Positions 8,347 through 15,454 of a DNA stretch of 41,335 bases are shown here, piece by piece. A program made the position numbers and the translations under genes. The number at the start of each line of letters is the position of its first letter. Within the stretch, counting starts at the first letter, position 1. The stretch lies in NCBI GenBank assembly GCA_002478145.1, contig DLMI01000009.1:1-41335 (forward strand), read 5' to 3'. The notes beneath the pieces were generated by a model. That model was not told where the DNA came from. It did not search any database and worked only from the letters and a program-made list of their open reading frames with translations. The stretch is from Acidobacteria bacterium UBA7540. GTDB lineage: Bacteria; Acidobacteriota; Terriglobia; UBA7540.

Positions 8347-8753
8347 GCCCACCTCCTGTGACCCGTACGCACTATTGTACCGCGACGGGGCCAGAACCCG
8401 CGCCGTTGGAGAAAAGTAGCGCAAGGCTCGCTCGCAAGCCCGCCGATCTTAATGGTGGGCGGCTTTTCCGCCGCGCCGTGGCTTTGACGGCAGTTGGACG
8501 AACGCTGAGAGATTCGATGAACTCATCGAATGTTCTCGGGGATGGCAAGACTGGCACCAAACTGCCCGAAATCGGCCAATGGCTGGCTGAGATCGGCCAC
8601 AGTCCGTTCCCGTCTTCCGGCAGGCAACGTGCCCCAGCACTAACCCGCACATAAAACAGGTGATAGATTTCTGGCTGGGAGCTTTGTTTGGCAACGCGCT
8701 TGCGTCCCACCAAGTTGGAATTACTGGGGGTGCTCGAAGCACGGACGTGTGCC
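8347..8753. other. 407-bp intergenic stretch
   Basis: No supported gene lies here. Short open frames on both strands lack recognisable domains or ribosome-binding sites. The stretch separates two divergently oriented genes and should hold their promoters, but no clear -35/-10 pair stood out. Confidence 0.5.
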
Positions 8754-9578
8754 ATGAAAAGAGGATGCCTGTTGAAAGCCATTCCTCGTTGCCAGTCAGC
8801 CGTCGTTTTCGCTGGCTTCTTGTGGGCTGCAACTATAGCCTGCGCGGCTCCAGACCAGGCTCAAACATCCGCCAAGCCGGACGCTGCCACGCCCCCGCAG
8901 ACTGAAGTCCAGGCAGCGCAAAACACGCCGATGAAGAAACCCGTCAAATCGGGTGCGTGGCATCACTTCGGCGAGAGCGATAACGCCTCCGTGGCGGGGC
9001 AAAGTCAACCGGGCGTCTGGCATCCCTTCGGTCCGAGCCATGGCACACCGAAGGTTGGTCCCGGTGAAACGGCTCCCCAGCCAAACTTTGGCGCGAACCG
9101 CATGGCCGATTTGGAAAGGCAGATGTGGGCGCTCGTCAACCACGAGCGCTTGGATCCCGAGACCTCCGCCGAGACTGGTGGCCGAGCGCAGCCCCTGAGG
9201 TGGAACGAGAACCTGGCTGCGGTGGCGCGAGCGCATTCCCGCCACATGCTCGAGCAAGGATTCTTTGACCATGTTGACCCGGAGGGTAGGACCCTTTCGA
9301 CGCGAATAAACGGGGCCGGGATTCCTTGGCGGGCTGCGGGAGAGAATATCGCCATCGACGGAACCGTTCTGGGCGCGGAAGCCGCATTTATGAACGAGCC
9401 CCGTTTCCAGCACAATCATCGGGCAAACATCTTGAACGCGAATTACACTGACGTGGGAATTGGGATCGTGAAAGGGCCGGATGGTAGCCTTTACATCACG
9501 GAAGATTTCGTTGCAATTCCGCCCGGGCTTGCACCTGGGACTCCGGGGTCGGGCCGCGGGCGGGGAAGTGGAGGGTAG
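8754..9578 (+). CDS. Exported CAP/SCP-domain protein
   Basis: A signal peptide is followed by a low-complexity proline/alanine linker. The linker carries two similar short segments, SGAWHHFGESDN and PGVWHPFGPSHG, which are an internal repeat of unknown role. The C-terminal half is a CAP (SCP/PR-1) domain: MWALVNHERL, LRWNENLAAVARAHSRHM, FFDHVDPEGRTLSTRI, AAGENIA, HRANILNANYTDVGIGI. The conserved cavity histidines, glutamates and the HRxNILN motif are present. Bacterial CAP proteins are secreted, and their activities are mostly unknown. The ATG at 8754 is picked because it begins the signal peptide; the ribosome-binding site is weak. Confidence 0.87.
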   Translation: MKRGCLLKAIPRCQSAVVFAGFLWAATIACAAPDQAQTSAKPDAATPPQTEVQAAQNTPMKKPVKSGAWHHFGESDNASVAGQSQPGVWHPFGPSHGTPKVGPGETAPQPNFGANRMADLERQMWALVNHERLDPETSAETGGRAQPLRWNENLAAVARAHSRHMLEQGFFDHVDPEGRTLSTRINGAGIPWRAAGENIAIDGTVLGAEAAFMNEPRFQHNHRANILNANYTDVGIGIVKGPDGSLYITEDFVAIPPGLAPGTPGSGRGRGSGG

Positions 9579-9745
9579 CTGCGAGCTGAAAGGCCCGGAA
9601 ACAGGCCAAAACTCGCTCTGCCCCCTGGTACAATAATCCAGGGCCCCGTAGGGACTCCCGGCAAGTTACTCTCCTCATGGAGGGGAATTACTGGAGCAGG
9701 TTGCTCATCCCTGAGCAAAGGAACTCAAAAAGGAGGAACTGAAAA

Positions 9746-10675
9746 ATGCTGAACGGAAGGATGAGAAAAACAAAGTTCACGATTCGATGCATTGCCGCCT
9801 CTTCCGCACTCTTTTTTGCGGCGGAGCTATTCACTGCTGCGTCGTTTGCGCAAGCGCCGCCTTCCTATCCGCCGCAGGAGTTAGACAGGTTGGTATCCCC
9901 CATTGCCCTGTATCCCGATCCATTGCTCGCGCAGATTCTCACCGCGTCGACCTTTTCTAACGACATTCCCGACGCCGCGCAGTGGGCGGACGAGCACCAT
10001 TACCTTACCGGCGACGCCTTGGCCCAAGCCATCACGGCCGACCAACTGCCCTGGGACCCAAGCGTGCAGGCGCTCTTACCCTTTCCTTCGGTCCTCGATA
10101 TGATGGCTTCCGACATGGGCTGGACGCAGGAGCTGGGTGATGCCGTCCTGGCGCAGCGCCCCGACGTGATGGACGCGGTGCAGAGGATGCGCAGGAGAGC
10201 CGCGAACTATGGCTATCTGAGATCGAATCCGTCGATTATCGTGGGGATGGGGCCGTACATTACTATCATGCCGGCGAACCCTGCGTTCATCGTGGTGCCC
10301 TCCTACAGTCCCGCCATCGTGTTTGCCGCTCCCCGGATCGGCTTCGCCGTGGGTGCCGCGATCCGCTTCGGTTTTGGCGTCGCTATTGGTCTCGCGTTTC
10401 GTCCTTGGGGATGGGGCCTGACCCGCTTCAACTGGGGCGGTCACGCTGTCATCGTCAATAACGTGCCCTGGGGCAGGACTTGGGCGAATCGCGCTACCTA
10501 CGTGCATCCCTACAACGTCCGGCGCTTCGCGGCGTCGGCGCCTCGCCCGCCGGAACGGCATGAACTGGTAAAACGGTCGCCGCGCGAACGGGAAGATGCC
10601 AAAGCAGGGCATGCCGTAAAGGAAGAACACAGCAAAGCGCCCAAGCGCGAGAAAAACCGCGATGAACACCGCTGA
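9746..10675 (+). CDS. DUF3300-domain exported protein
   Basis: After a signal peptide ending near AASFAQA, the protein shows the DUF3300 hallmark region: LDRLVSPIALYPDPLLAQIL, ASTFSNDIPDAAQWAD, LPWDPSVQALLPFPSVLDMM, MGWTQELGDAVLAQ and VMDAVQRMRRRA. A glycine/aromatic segment and a charged lysine/glutamate-rich tail follow. The function of DUF3300 is unknown; members are envelope proteins. The start has AAGGAGGAACTG upstream. It appears monocistronic and is the last clearly intact chromosomal gene before the decayed region. Confidence 0.88.
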   Translation: MLNGRMRKTKFTIRCIAASSALFFAAELFTAASFAQAPPSYPPQELDRLVSPIALYPDPLLAQILTASTFSNDIPDAAQWADEHHYLTGDALAQAITADQLPWDPSVQALLPFPSVLDMMASDMGWTQELGDAVLAQRPDVMDAVQRMRRRAANYGYLRSNPSIIVGMGPYITIMPANPAFIVVPSYSPAIVFAAPRIGFAVGAAIRFGFGVAIGLAFRPWGWGLTRFNWGGHAVIVNNVPWGRTWANRATYVHPYNVRRFAASAPRPPERHELVKRSPREREDAKAGHAVKEEHSKAPKREKNRDEHR

Positions 10676-10677
10676 GA

Positions 10678-10809
10678 TGCCGCTTCGAATTTAACGACTA
10701 TTTTCAATATTCTAGCAGCGTCAGCCGCGAGCAAGTGGCGCGGCTGGCCGCGCGGCACGGATTGGCGGCTGCGTGGACGCGGTTCGAGGCGAGGTTCCTG
10801 AATGACTGA
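10678..10809 (+). pseudogene. C-terminal fragment of an unrecognised protein
   Basis: The frame ending at the TGA at 10807 reads RFEFNDYFQYSSSVSREQVA, continues with a helical arginine-rich segment and ends TRFEARFLND. It has no start codon and is cut off just after the DUF3300 stop. Its stop overlaps the start of the next small gene (AATGACTGA), as in a translationally coupled two-gene operon. It is probably the 3' remnant of that operon's first gene. Confidence 0.45.
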
Positions 10810-11017
10810 AACGCGCAAACTGTTGGAGCGCCAAGCCGCATGGCAAAAGCGGCGCGCGGCGCTGACGTGGCCTGAGAAAGTTCACATGGCCGAAGCCGTT
10901 CGCGAGTCCGCGGCACAACTCAGCCGGGCTCGGTCGTCTACGACAACCGGTGTTTCGGGGTCGAGACGCCCTGGGACTGGTGAAGTCACGACCCGCCAAG
11001 CCAAGAACGACAACTGA
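10802..11017 (+). CDS. Small hypothetical protein, possible toxin-antitoxin partner
   Basis: The 71-aa product begins MTETRKLLERQAAWQKRR and continues LTWPEKVHMAEAVRESAAQL, a helical segment like short second-gene products of two-gene nucleotidyltransferase or toxin-antitoxin modules. The C-terminal third (SRARSSTTTGVSGSRRPG) is low complexity and may be read-through past a frameshift. The start codon overlaps the stop of the truncated upstream frame. Family assignment is tentative, and the gene is likely non-functional without its partner. Confidence 0.45.
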   Translation: MTETRKLLERQAAWQKRRAALTWPEKVHMAEAVRESAAQLSRARSSTTTGVSGSRRPGTGEVTTRQAKNDN

Positions 11018-11204
11018 AACCACAAATGTGCTTTCATCGCTCCGCATAGGGGGGTAAGCCAATACCCTTGTCCGGAGCTATCAGGATGAGGGTGTCCCGT
11101 CCCGGCGGAGGTAAGTTCTGGCCGGAGATCGGAACCGACTCTGTGTCCCTTGACAGGCGGCGGCAGATAGGCTAGGATGGTAGGTGGGGTTGGGGAAGAA
11201 AAAT

Positions 11205-11225
11205 GCTGAATTCTGAATTATGGAT
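11205..11225. repeat. GCTGAATTCTGAATTATGG repeat, copy 1
   Basis: The copy begins GCTGAATTCTGAATTATGG. A longer version with an inserted TTTGAATT lies at 11603-11630. It resembles the AT-rich runs seen in the tmk-holB gap in style, but not in sequence. Confidence 0.6.
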
Positions 11226-11388
11226 TGTGAGTTTTCTTCTTAACTTCTCGTCACCGCCGACTGCCTACTGCCGACCGCACTTGAGGGAGGCGGGACGGAG
11301 AGGGCTCTTGGCAGGCATGGCAGCCCCAGACAAGATGTCACCGTCGACAGGGAAAGATAAAACTAGTAAGTTTAAAAAGTGAAGGCAC

Positions 11389-11525
11389 GAAGCGGGGATG
11401 TCTATGAAAACAAAGGGTCGGCTTTCCACGGGCAGTGACAAAGCGGGAATGTTATAGAAAACAAATGTAGTTACGGGTCGAAAGCGGGAATGTTGTTGAA
11501 AAGAATGGTAGTTAGGGTCGGGTAG
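11389..11525. repeat. Three-copy degenerate repeat with AAGCGGGAATGTT core
   Basis: Copies start near 11389 (AAGCGGGGATGTCTATGAAA), 11440 (AAGCGGGAATGTTATAGAAA) and 11481 (AAGCGGGAATGTTGTTGAAA). Each is followed by an AC- or AG-containing spacer and then GGGTCG. Spacings are about 51 and 41 bp. In reverse complement the core reads TTTCTATAACATTCCCGCTT. Confidence 0.65.
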
Positions 11526-11602
11526 GTGGTAGGTGAGGAAGGAAGACTGGGTTCGGGTGCCGAGTGTCAGGTGCCAAGTCATGGGTGCTGGGGTCGGGCA
11601 AG

Positions 11603-11630
11603 GCTGAATTCTGAATTTTGAATTATGGAT
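11603..11630. repeat. GCTGAATTCTGAATT repeat, copy 2
   Basis: This is the second copy of the element at 11205, with one extra TTTTGAATT block before ATTATGGAT. Confidence 0.6.
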
Positions 11631-11933
11631 CGTTGATTGGGAGCTTTGTTCAGTTGCGAATGGGTCCCTCCACAGCCCTGATTAAGGCAATCAGTACTTT
11701 GGTGCTCTCGACGCATTGGGAATTGTAGCGTAACTATCAACGCAGGTAATCCCCGCCGGAGGATGGGGTGATGGGACACTGGAGTGGCCTCCGTGCTGAG
11801 AACTTAACCGGGATACCGCTGACCGTGGCCGTTGTGGGAGCAGCCGCACAGTCAGATGCGGAGTTCCTTTGAAGCGAAATAACTCAAGCGATTTGAACAC
11901 ATACTCAGCACCATTAAGCTCTATTGCAGTTCG

Positions 11934-11958
11934 CTTAAGAGCTTAAGAGTTACGTAAC
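11934..11958. promoter_or_regulatory. Palindrome cluster upstream of the FIMAH gene
   Basis: CTTAAG occurs at 11934-11939 and again at 11942-11947, followed by the perfect 10-bp palindrome GTTACGTAAC at 11949-11958. The cluster lies 45-70 bp before the ATG at 12003, where an operator would be expected. No regulator can be assigned. Confidence 0.35.
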
Positions 11959-12002
11959 ATCTGGCCACTTTCTGACGAGAGAGATTGCTGCGAGGAGGAA
12001 TC

Positions 12003-13262
12003 ATGCCGCCGTTTTCCGAGGTTCTTATCAATCAATTAAATGACCTGGAGGTGAACTTCAAGATCCTGGCAATGCGCCTTCCAGAGGCCGGTGAACTACT
12101 GGAGAGTTTGGGACGTCCCGTGCCCCAAGAGCTCCTTCAGGAACTTGCGAATTCTGCGGAACGGTTTGAAGAGATTAAGAGGGAGGTGCTCAAGCTCTCG
12201 GAGTCAGTTGCTGGACTTCCTCAGACATCAGAGCTTGGCTCGATCAGAGACCTTCGGTCATTCATGGAGATTCTGTCGGATGTAATCGAGGAACAAACTG
12301 CACACCGGAACATTCAGCAAGCAGCCAGCGGCGTTTTGGAAAAAGTCCTCTCTATCACCCACGTAGATGGCGTTGAGTTTGCCGCACTACTTCAGTGTCA
12401 GGAAAAAGCGCGAGAATTGCGCAGCAGTATCGCCGAAACAGCTTGGCCTAACATACATCCGGACGCCGACGCCCTTGCTCGGGGGCAGCACATCTTCTCG
12501 GAGTTTGTGAAGCTCGTCAGTTTTCACGACAGGCTGGAAGATGAGGAGTGGGGACGGCTCCAAGACCTCGTGAACCATTCGTTGGGCAAGCCTTTGGGGG
12601 TTGCCGCTTCCCGTGGAAAACTTATCATATCTACCTCTGCCCCTCCTATACCACAAGTCCCCGTTTCTGTTGCCCAACAGGCGTCTGCGACGGGGCCAAA
12701 AGAAGAAATAGTCCCAACAGAAAAGATGGCGACTGGTGGAGTCCCTGCAGCTCCCATTGAGGACCAGGGTGAGGACTTCCACAGAGGAGAGAGCTCAGCC
12801 CCTGTTGACCTAACGACTGACCAGTCTTCCCAAATGCCGCCTGTGACTGGCGGCGAGGCTTTCACTGAGCTGGATTACATCGAAGTCTCAAGAGGACTTG
12901 CACATGAGCCTGTTGGGTTACCCAGTCCCATCGGCGCAACATCCACTTACCAACTCCCATACTCTCCGGCTCCGGAGTCATCAGGAATTGTGACCATGGT
13001 TGCGACGTTTCAGGGCACGCTCGACGACATCAACAACACCTTGGCCCTGGGCCTGATCGCCAACAAAGGCATTGCGAAGGCCCTTTCAAGCAATATCAAT
13101 GCTGCTTCGATTGCCGCCGCCGGAGGAGACAAGAAAACGGCAGAAAACATCCTGAATGCTTTTGTCAACCAGGTGAATGCCCAGACCGGAAAGCATATCT
13201 CTGGAGTTGCACCACAACTGTTGCTGGCAGATGCAAATTGCCTGCTGGATCAACTTCAGTGA
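12003..13262 (+). CDS. Coiled-coil-rich protein with C-terminal FIMAH domain
   Basis: The start is ATG at 12003, with GAGGAGG 5 nt upstream. Residues 1 to about 220 are acidic, helical and probably coiled-coil (LINQLNDLEVNFKILAMRLP; SRGKLIISTS). I do not recognise this part. A serine/threonine/proline-rich linker follows (about 225-330). The last 85 residues form a FIMAH-type helical repeat domain: GTLDDINNTLALGLIANKGI, NAASIAAAGGDKKTAENILN, AFVNQVNAQTGKHIS, LLLADANCLL. FIMAH domains are usually at the C-terminus of secreted proteins, but no signal peptide is visible here. The gene may therefore be a fusion made by deletion. It is followed directly by an integrase remnant. Confidence 0.7.
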   Translation: MPPFSEVLINQLNDLEVNFKILAMRLPEAGELLESLGRPVPQELLQELANSAERFEEIKREVLKLSESVAGLPQTSELGSIRDLRSFMEILSDVIEEQTAHRNIQQAASGVLEKVLSITHVDGVEFAALLQCQEKARELRSSIAETAWPNIHPDADALARGQHIFSEFVKLVSFHDRLEDEEWGRLQDLVNHSLGKPLGVAASRGKLIISTSAPPIPQVPVSVAQQASATGPKEEIVPTEKMATGGVPAAPIEDQGEDFHRGESSAPVDLTTDQSSQMPPVTGGEAFTELDYIEVSRGLAHEPVGLPSPIGATSTYQLPYSPAPESSGIVTMVATFQGTLDDINNTLALGLIANKGIAKALSSNINAASIAAAGGDKKTAENILNAFVNQVNAQTGKHISGVAPQLLLADANCLLDQLQ

Positions 13263-13309
13263 GGTGTCGGAAATCCTAGGCCGTGATGTGGATTGATTTC
13301 ATGCTCTAT

Positions 13310-13468
13310 GCGCTGGCTCGTATCGCCGGCCACGCGAGCATCATCGTAACCCAGCGGTATGTACACCCACAGGCTGAAGCAATTGAGCAAGCCTTTGCCA
13401 GACTCACCGGAAGTCAAAAAGCGGTCATAGATGGTGGTCAGAGTCAATTGGCGCCTACCACGCGGTAG
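13310..13468 (+). pseudogene. Tyrosine recombinase (integrase), C-terminal remnant
   Basis: The frame reads LARIAGHASIIVTQRYVHP and then QAEAIEQAFARL. This is the last catalytic box of phage-type integrases, with the HxxR-type histidine region (GHASI) and the nucleophilic tyrosine in QRYVHP. All upstream catalytic and DNA-binding parts are missing. It lies 40 bp before a tRNA 3'-half, the usual integrase-att arrangement. Confidence 0.8.
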
Positions 13469-13507
13469 GTTTTCCTTGTCTGTAATTGTTTGATGCAGCG
13501 TGGGTTA

Positions 13508-13553
13508 TGGTGGACCTGGAGAGGTTCGAACTCTCGACCTCATGACTGCCAGG
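13508..13553 (-). other. 3' half of a tRNA-Ala(GGC) gene: att-site remnant
   Basis: On the minus strand the sequence runs from an anticodon loop CTGGCAG (anticodon GGC) through a variable region to a perfect T-arm, GAGAG-TTCGAAC-CTCTC. It ends with the acceptor strand CAGGTCC, discriminator A and CCA. The T at acceptor position 70 fits the G3:U70 identity pair of tRNA-Ala. There is no D-arm or 5' acceptor strand, and the anticodon stem has a mismatch at its loop end. This is therefore not a working tRNA but the duplicated target segment of an integrative element. Confidence 0.75.
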
Positions 13554-13670
13554 CATGTCGAAGTTGTACCCGGTGTTGATTCTTAAGGCCCTTGGTTGGC
13601 TGCTAACGGCCTGTTTTACCCCGTATTCCCGCGCAGTTGTGGCCCAGATGTGGCCCAATGCCTTGCTCAT

Positions 13671-14977
13671 TCACGTGTCACGCCAAGGTCCTCCGGGCGG
13701 CCAGCGCATTGCTGGTTTCAGGCTGCGTATGAGTGCAAGTGTCGGAGGCATCAGGAACTCATTCAAGGCCACAGTAACCTCTGGAAACGCAGTCTGGTCT
13801 GACGCCAACCCGGCCTTGCGGACGAACGCTTTCCACTGCGCTAGCTTATCGGGGCTGGCCGAGAATTCCGGAGTCAGAGCGGGAGGAGTTTGTGTCGGCA
13901 CGGCGGTTCTTCGTCGAGTGAAGGTGCCCTTGATAGCTTGGCTGAGCAGCAGGCCGCTGAACTCGAATCTGCGCGACAGAAACCAGAGGTCGTAGCAATC
14001 TCGCATCCTGCTGTTTGCAATGCCCAGCATCACCATCGCCTGAAACTTTTCCGCCACGACAGTCTCCCGACGATAGGCTCGCAGGTGAGGAGCCGGAAAC
14101 CCAAGAATTGTGGGGAATTCGACGTCCTCCGGTGGCGGAGTGACGGCGTCCCCGAAGCCGACGTCCACCTGAATTTGGATTCGGGCCTGCTCCAAGTGGG
14201 CTATCAGAATAATGCGCACGCCAAACTCGAGATCCTCTCGGATATCATTCACCACGTTGCGCAGGTCGAAAGTCCCCAGGAAATCGCGGAGTTTCTGCAG
14301 GGTTGATTCCCGCAAACGCTGCGGCTTGCCGTCCGGCTGGTCCCCCAGCCGGTCGCGCAGGTGGCTCACCAGCTCCAGCAGCGAGGCCCGCATCACCTGC
14401 TGGATCTCGCTACAGGCTTCCGACATTGCCACCACGGCCTTTTCGCGTTCCTCTTGGAAGAATTGGGCCGAAATCTCTCGAAGCTGTTCCGGCACGCCAT
14501 AGCTGACGTATTGCCACTGAAGGTGAAGTGGGAGCGCACCTCGTCTACGGGTGGGTAGTCAGCTGGGTTATAGAGCGTGCGCAGCCGCCCAGCGGCTTCT
14601 TGGCAGAGGCGCGGATAGGCGCTGAGAAACGACTCCACCAGCTCGCCTCGTCTATCCTTGAACTCGTGCAGCCTCTCGTCCACCGTCTCCACCAAGCCCA
14701 GCGGCAAGAGGTGAATGCCGACCTCGAAGGGCAAGCACATGTCGTACAGGAAATGACGGATGTCGCCATCGAGGGTGCGGATGGCTTGCAACTCCGGCGA
14801 GTCGAGCAGAGTCTTGGAGACGCGAATTAACGCCTTGTCGGCATCAACTGCGACCTGAGAGGAGCTGACCTTTCGACTGTTGCCCAGCAAGCCGAGATGA
14901 AGTTTGATGAAGACTGTTTTCCTGGCAAGGTCTGCGCCAGGTTCCTGGATATCCAGGATTGGTAATGCTGTGGCCAT
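13671..14977 (-). pseudogene. DUF3150-like gene, frameshifted and fused to an AbiEii nucleotidyltransferase remnant
   Basis: The start is ATG at 14977 after AAAGGAGGATGAA. The first segment (RKTVFIKLHLGLLGNSRKVS, SSQVAVDADKALIRVSKTLL, ETVDERLHEFKDRRGELVES) looks like a DUF3150-type protein of integrative elements. At about 14513-14518 one base is missing: FTFS should continue WQYVSYGVPEQLREIS, but the frame shifts there. The rest of that protein runs in the second frame to about 14240. It then passes in frame into the C-terminal part of an AbiEii/AbiGii-type nucleotidyltransferase toxin (AHLEQARIQIQVDVGFGDAV; YRRETVVAEKFQAMVMLGIA; SRMRDCYDLWFLSRRFEFSG). Neither parent gene is intact. Confidence 0.75.
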
Positions 14978-15122
14978 TTCATCCTCCTTTGTGTAGTGGA
15001 AATTCTTATGACGGTACGCAGGTTTGGCGTTGGAAGGAAGACTTCGCGATTTGTGAAACTCTTCCGCGCTTCCAAGCGTACTAATCCTCAGAGCTATGGA
15101 TTCCCGGCGAAGGGAGGGAAGC

Positions 15123-15401
15123 GTGATACTCAAGATGAACGGCCCATTTCGGATTGATAATCTTCGGCGTTACCCGTCAGAGACGGTCGAAGCGCTGCGC
15201 AGCGCACTGGTGGCCGGGGTGACCTCCACTGCCGACCATCATCGCAAGAATTTCTACGACCTCGAAGCCGGGGATAACGTCTTTTACATCCATTTGAGCC
15301 CAACCGGAACCGTGCTCTTGCTCGCCTGCTGGGGGAAAGAGCCTGCGCACCAAGCCATCCCGCACGAAGCGCCGCTCCCCGAAGCGAGGGCGTACTGCTG
15401 A
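15123..15401 (+). CDS. Small conserved hypothetical protein, 92 aa
   Basis: The GTG start at 15123 is chosen because AGGGAGG lies 7 nt upstream; ATG codons at 15096 and 15135 are alternatives. The product contains ETVEALRSALVAGVTSTADH and the core KNFYDLEAGDNVFYIHLSPT followed by GTVLLLACWGKE. This looks like a compact beta-rich domain and is shared in my memory with other small proteins of integrative elements, but no function is known. It is divergent from the DUF3150-like gene and convergent with the AAA+ ATPase gene. Confidence 0.65.
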   Translation: MILKMNGPFRIDNLRRYPSETVEALRSALVAGVTSTADHHRKNFYDLEAGDNVFYIHLSPTGTVLLLACWGKEPAHQAIPHEAPLPEARAYC

Positions 15402-15454
15402 TGGGGAAACTCGTACCCCCCTCCCCGACACGCTGATGAGGCTGGCCCAACAAG

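Larger units (their letters stand above)
11018..12002. other. 985-bp non-coding, repeat-bearing stretch
   Basis: No supported gene was found on either strand. The stretch contains two AT-rich repeats (11205-11225 and 11603-11630), a three-copy degenerate repeat (11389-11525), and palindromes just before the next gene. Small frames here translate the repeats and have no domain content. Confidence 0.6.

Noticed and set aside
11389..11525. CRISPR array
   Set aside because: There are only three imperfect copies with unequal spacing, related spacers and no cas genes.
11265..11582. Minus-strand 105-codon frame
   Set aside because: It translates the three-copy repeat (FVFYNIPAL-like repeats) and has no other support.
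13508..13590. Complete tRNA gene
   Set aside because: The D-arm and 5' acceptor strand are absent and the anticodon stem is mismatched, so only the 3' half exists.
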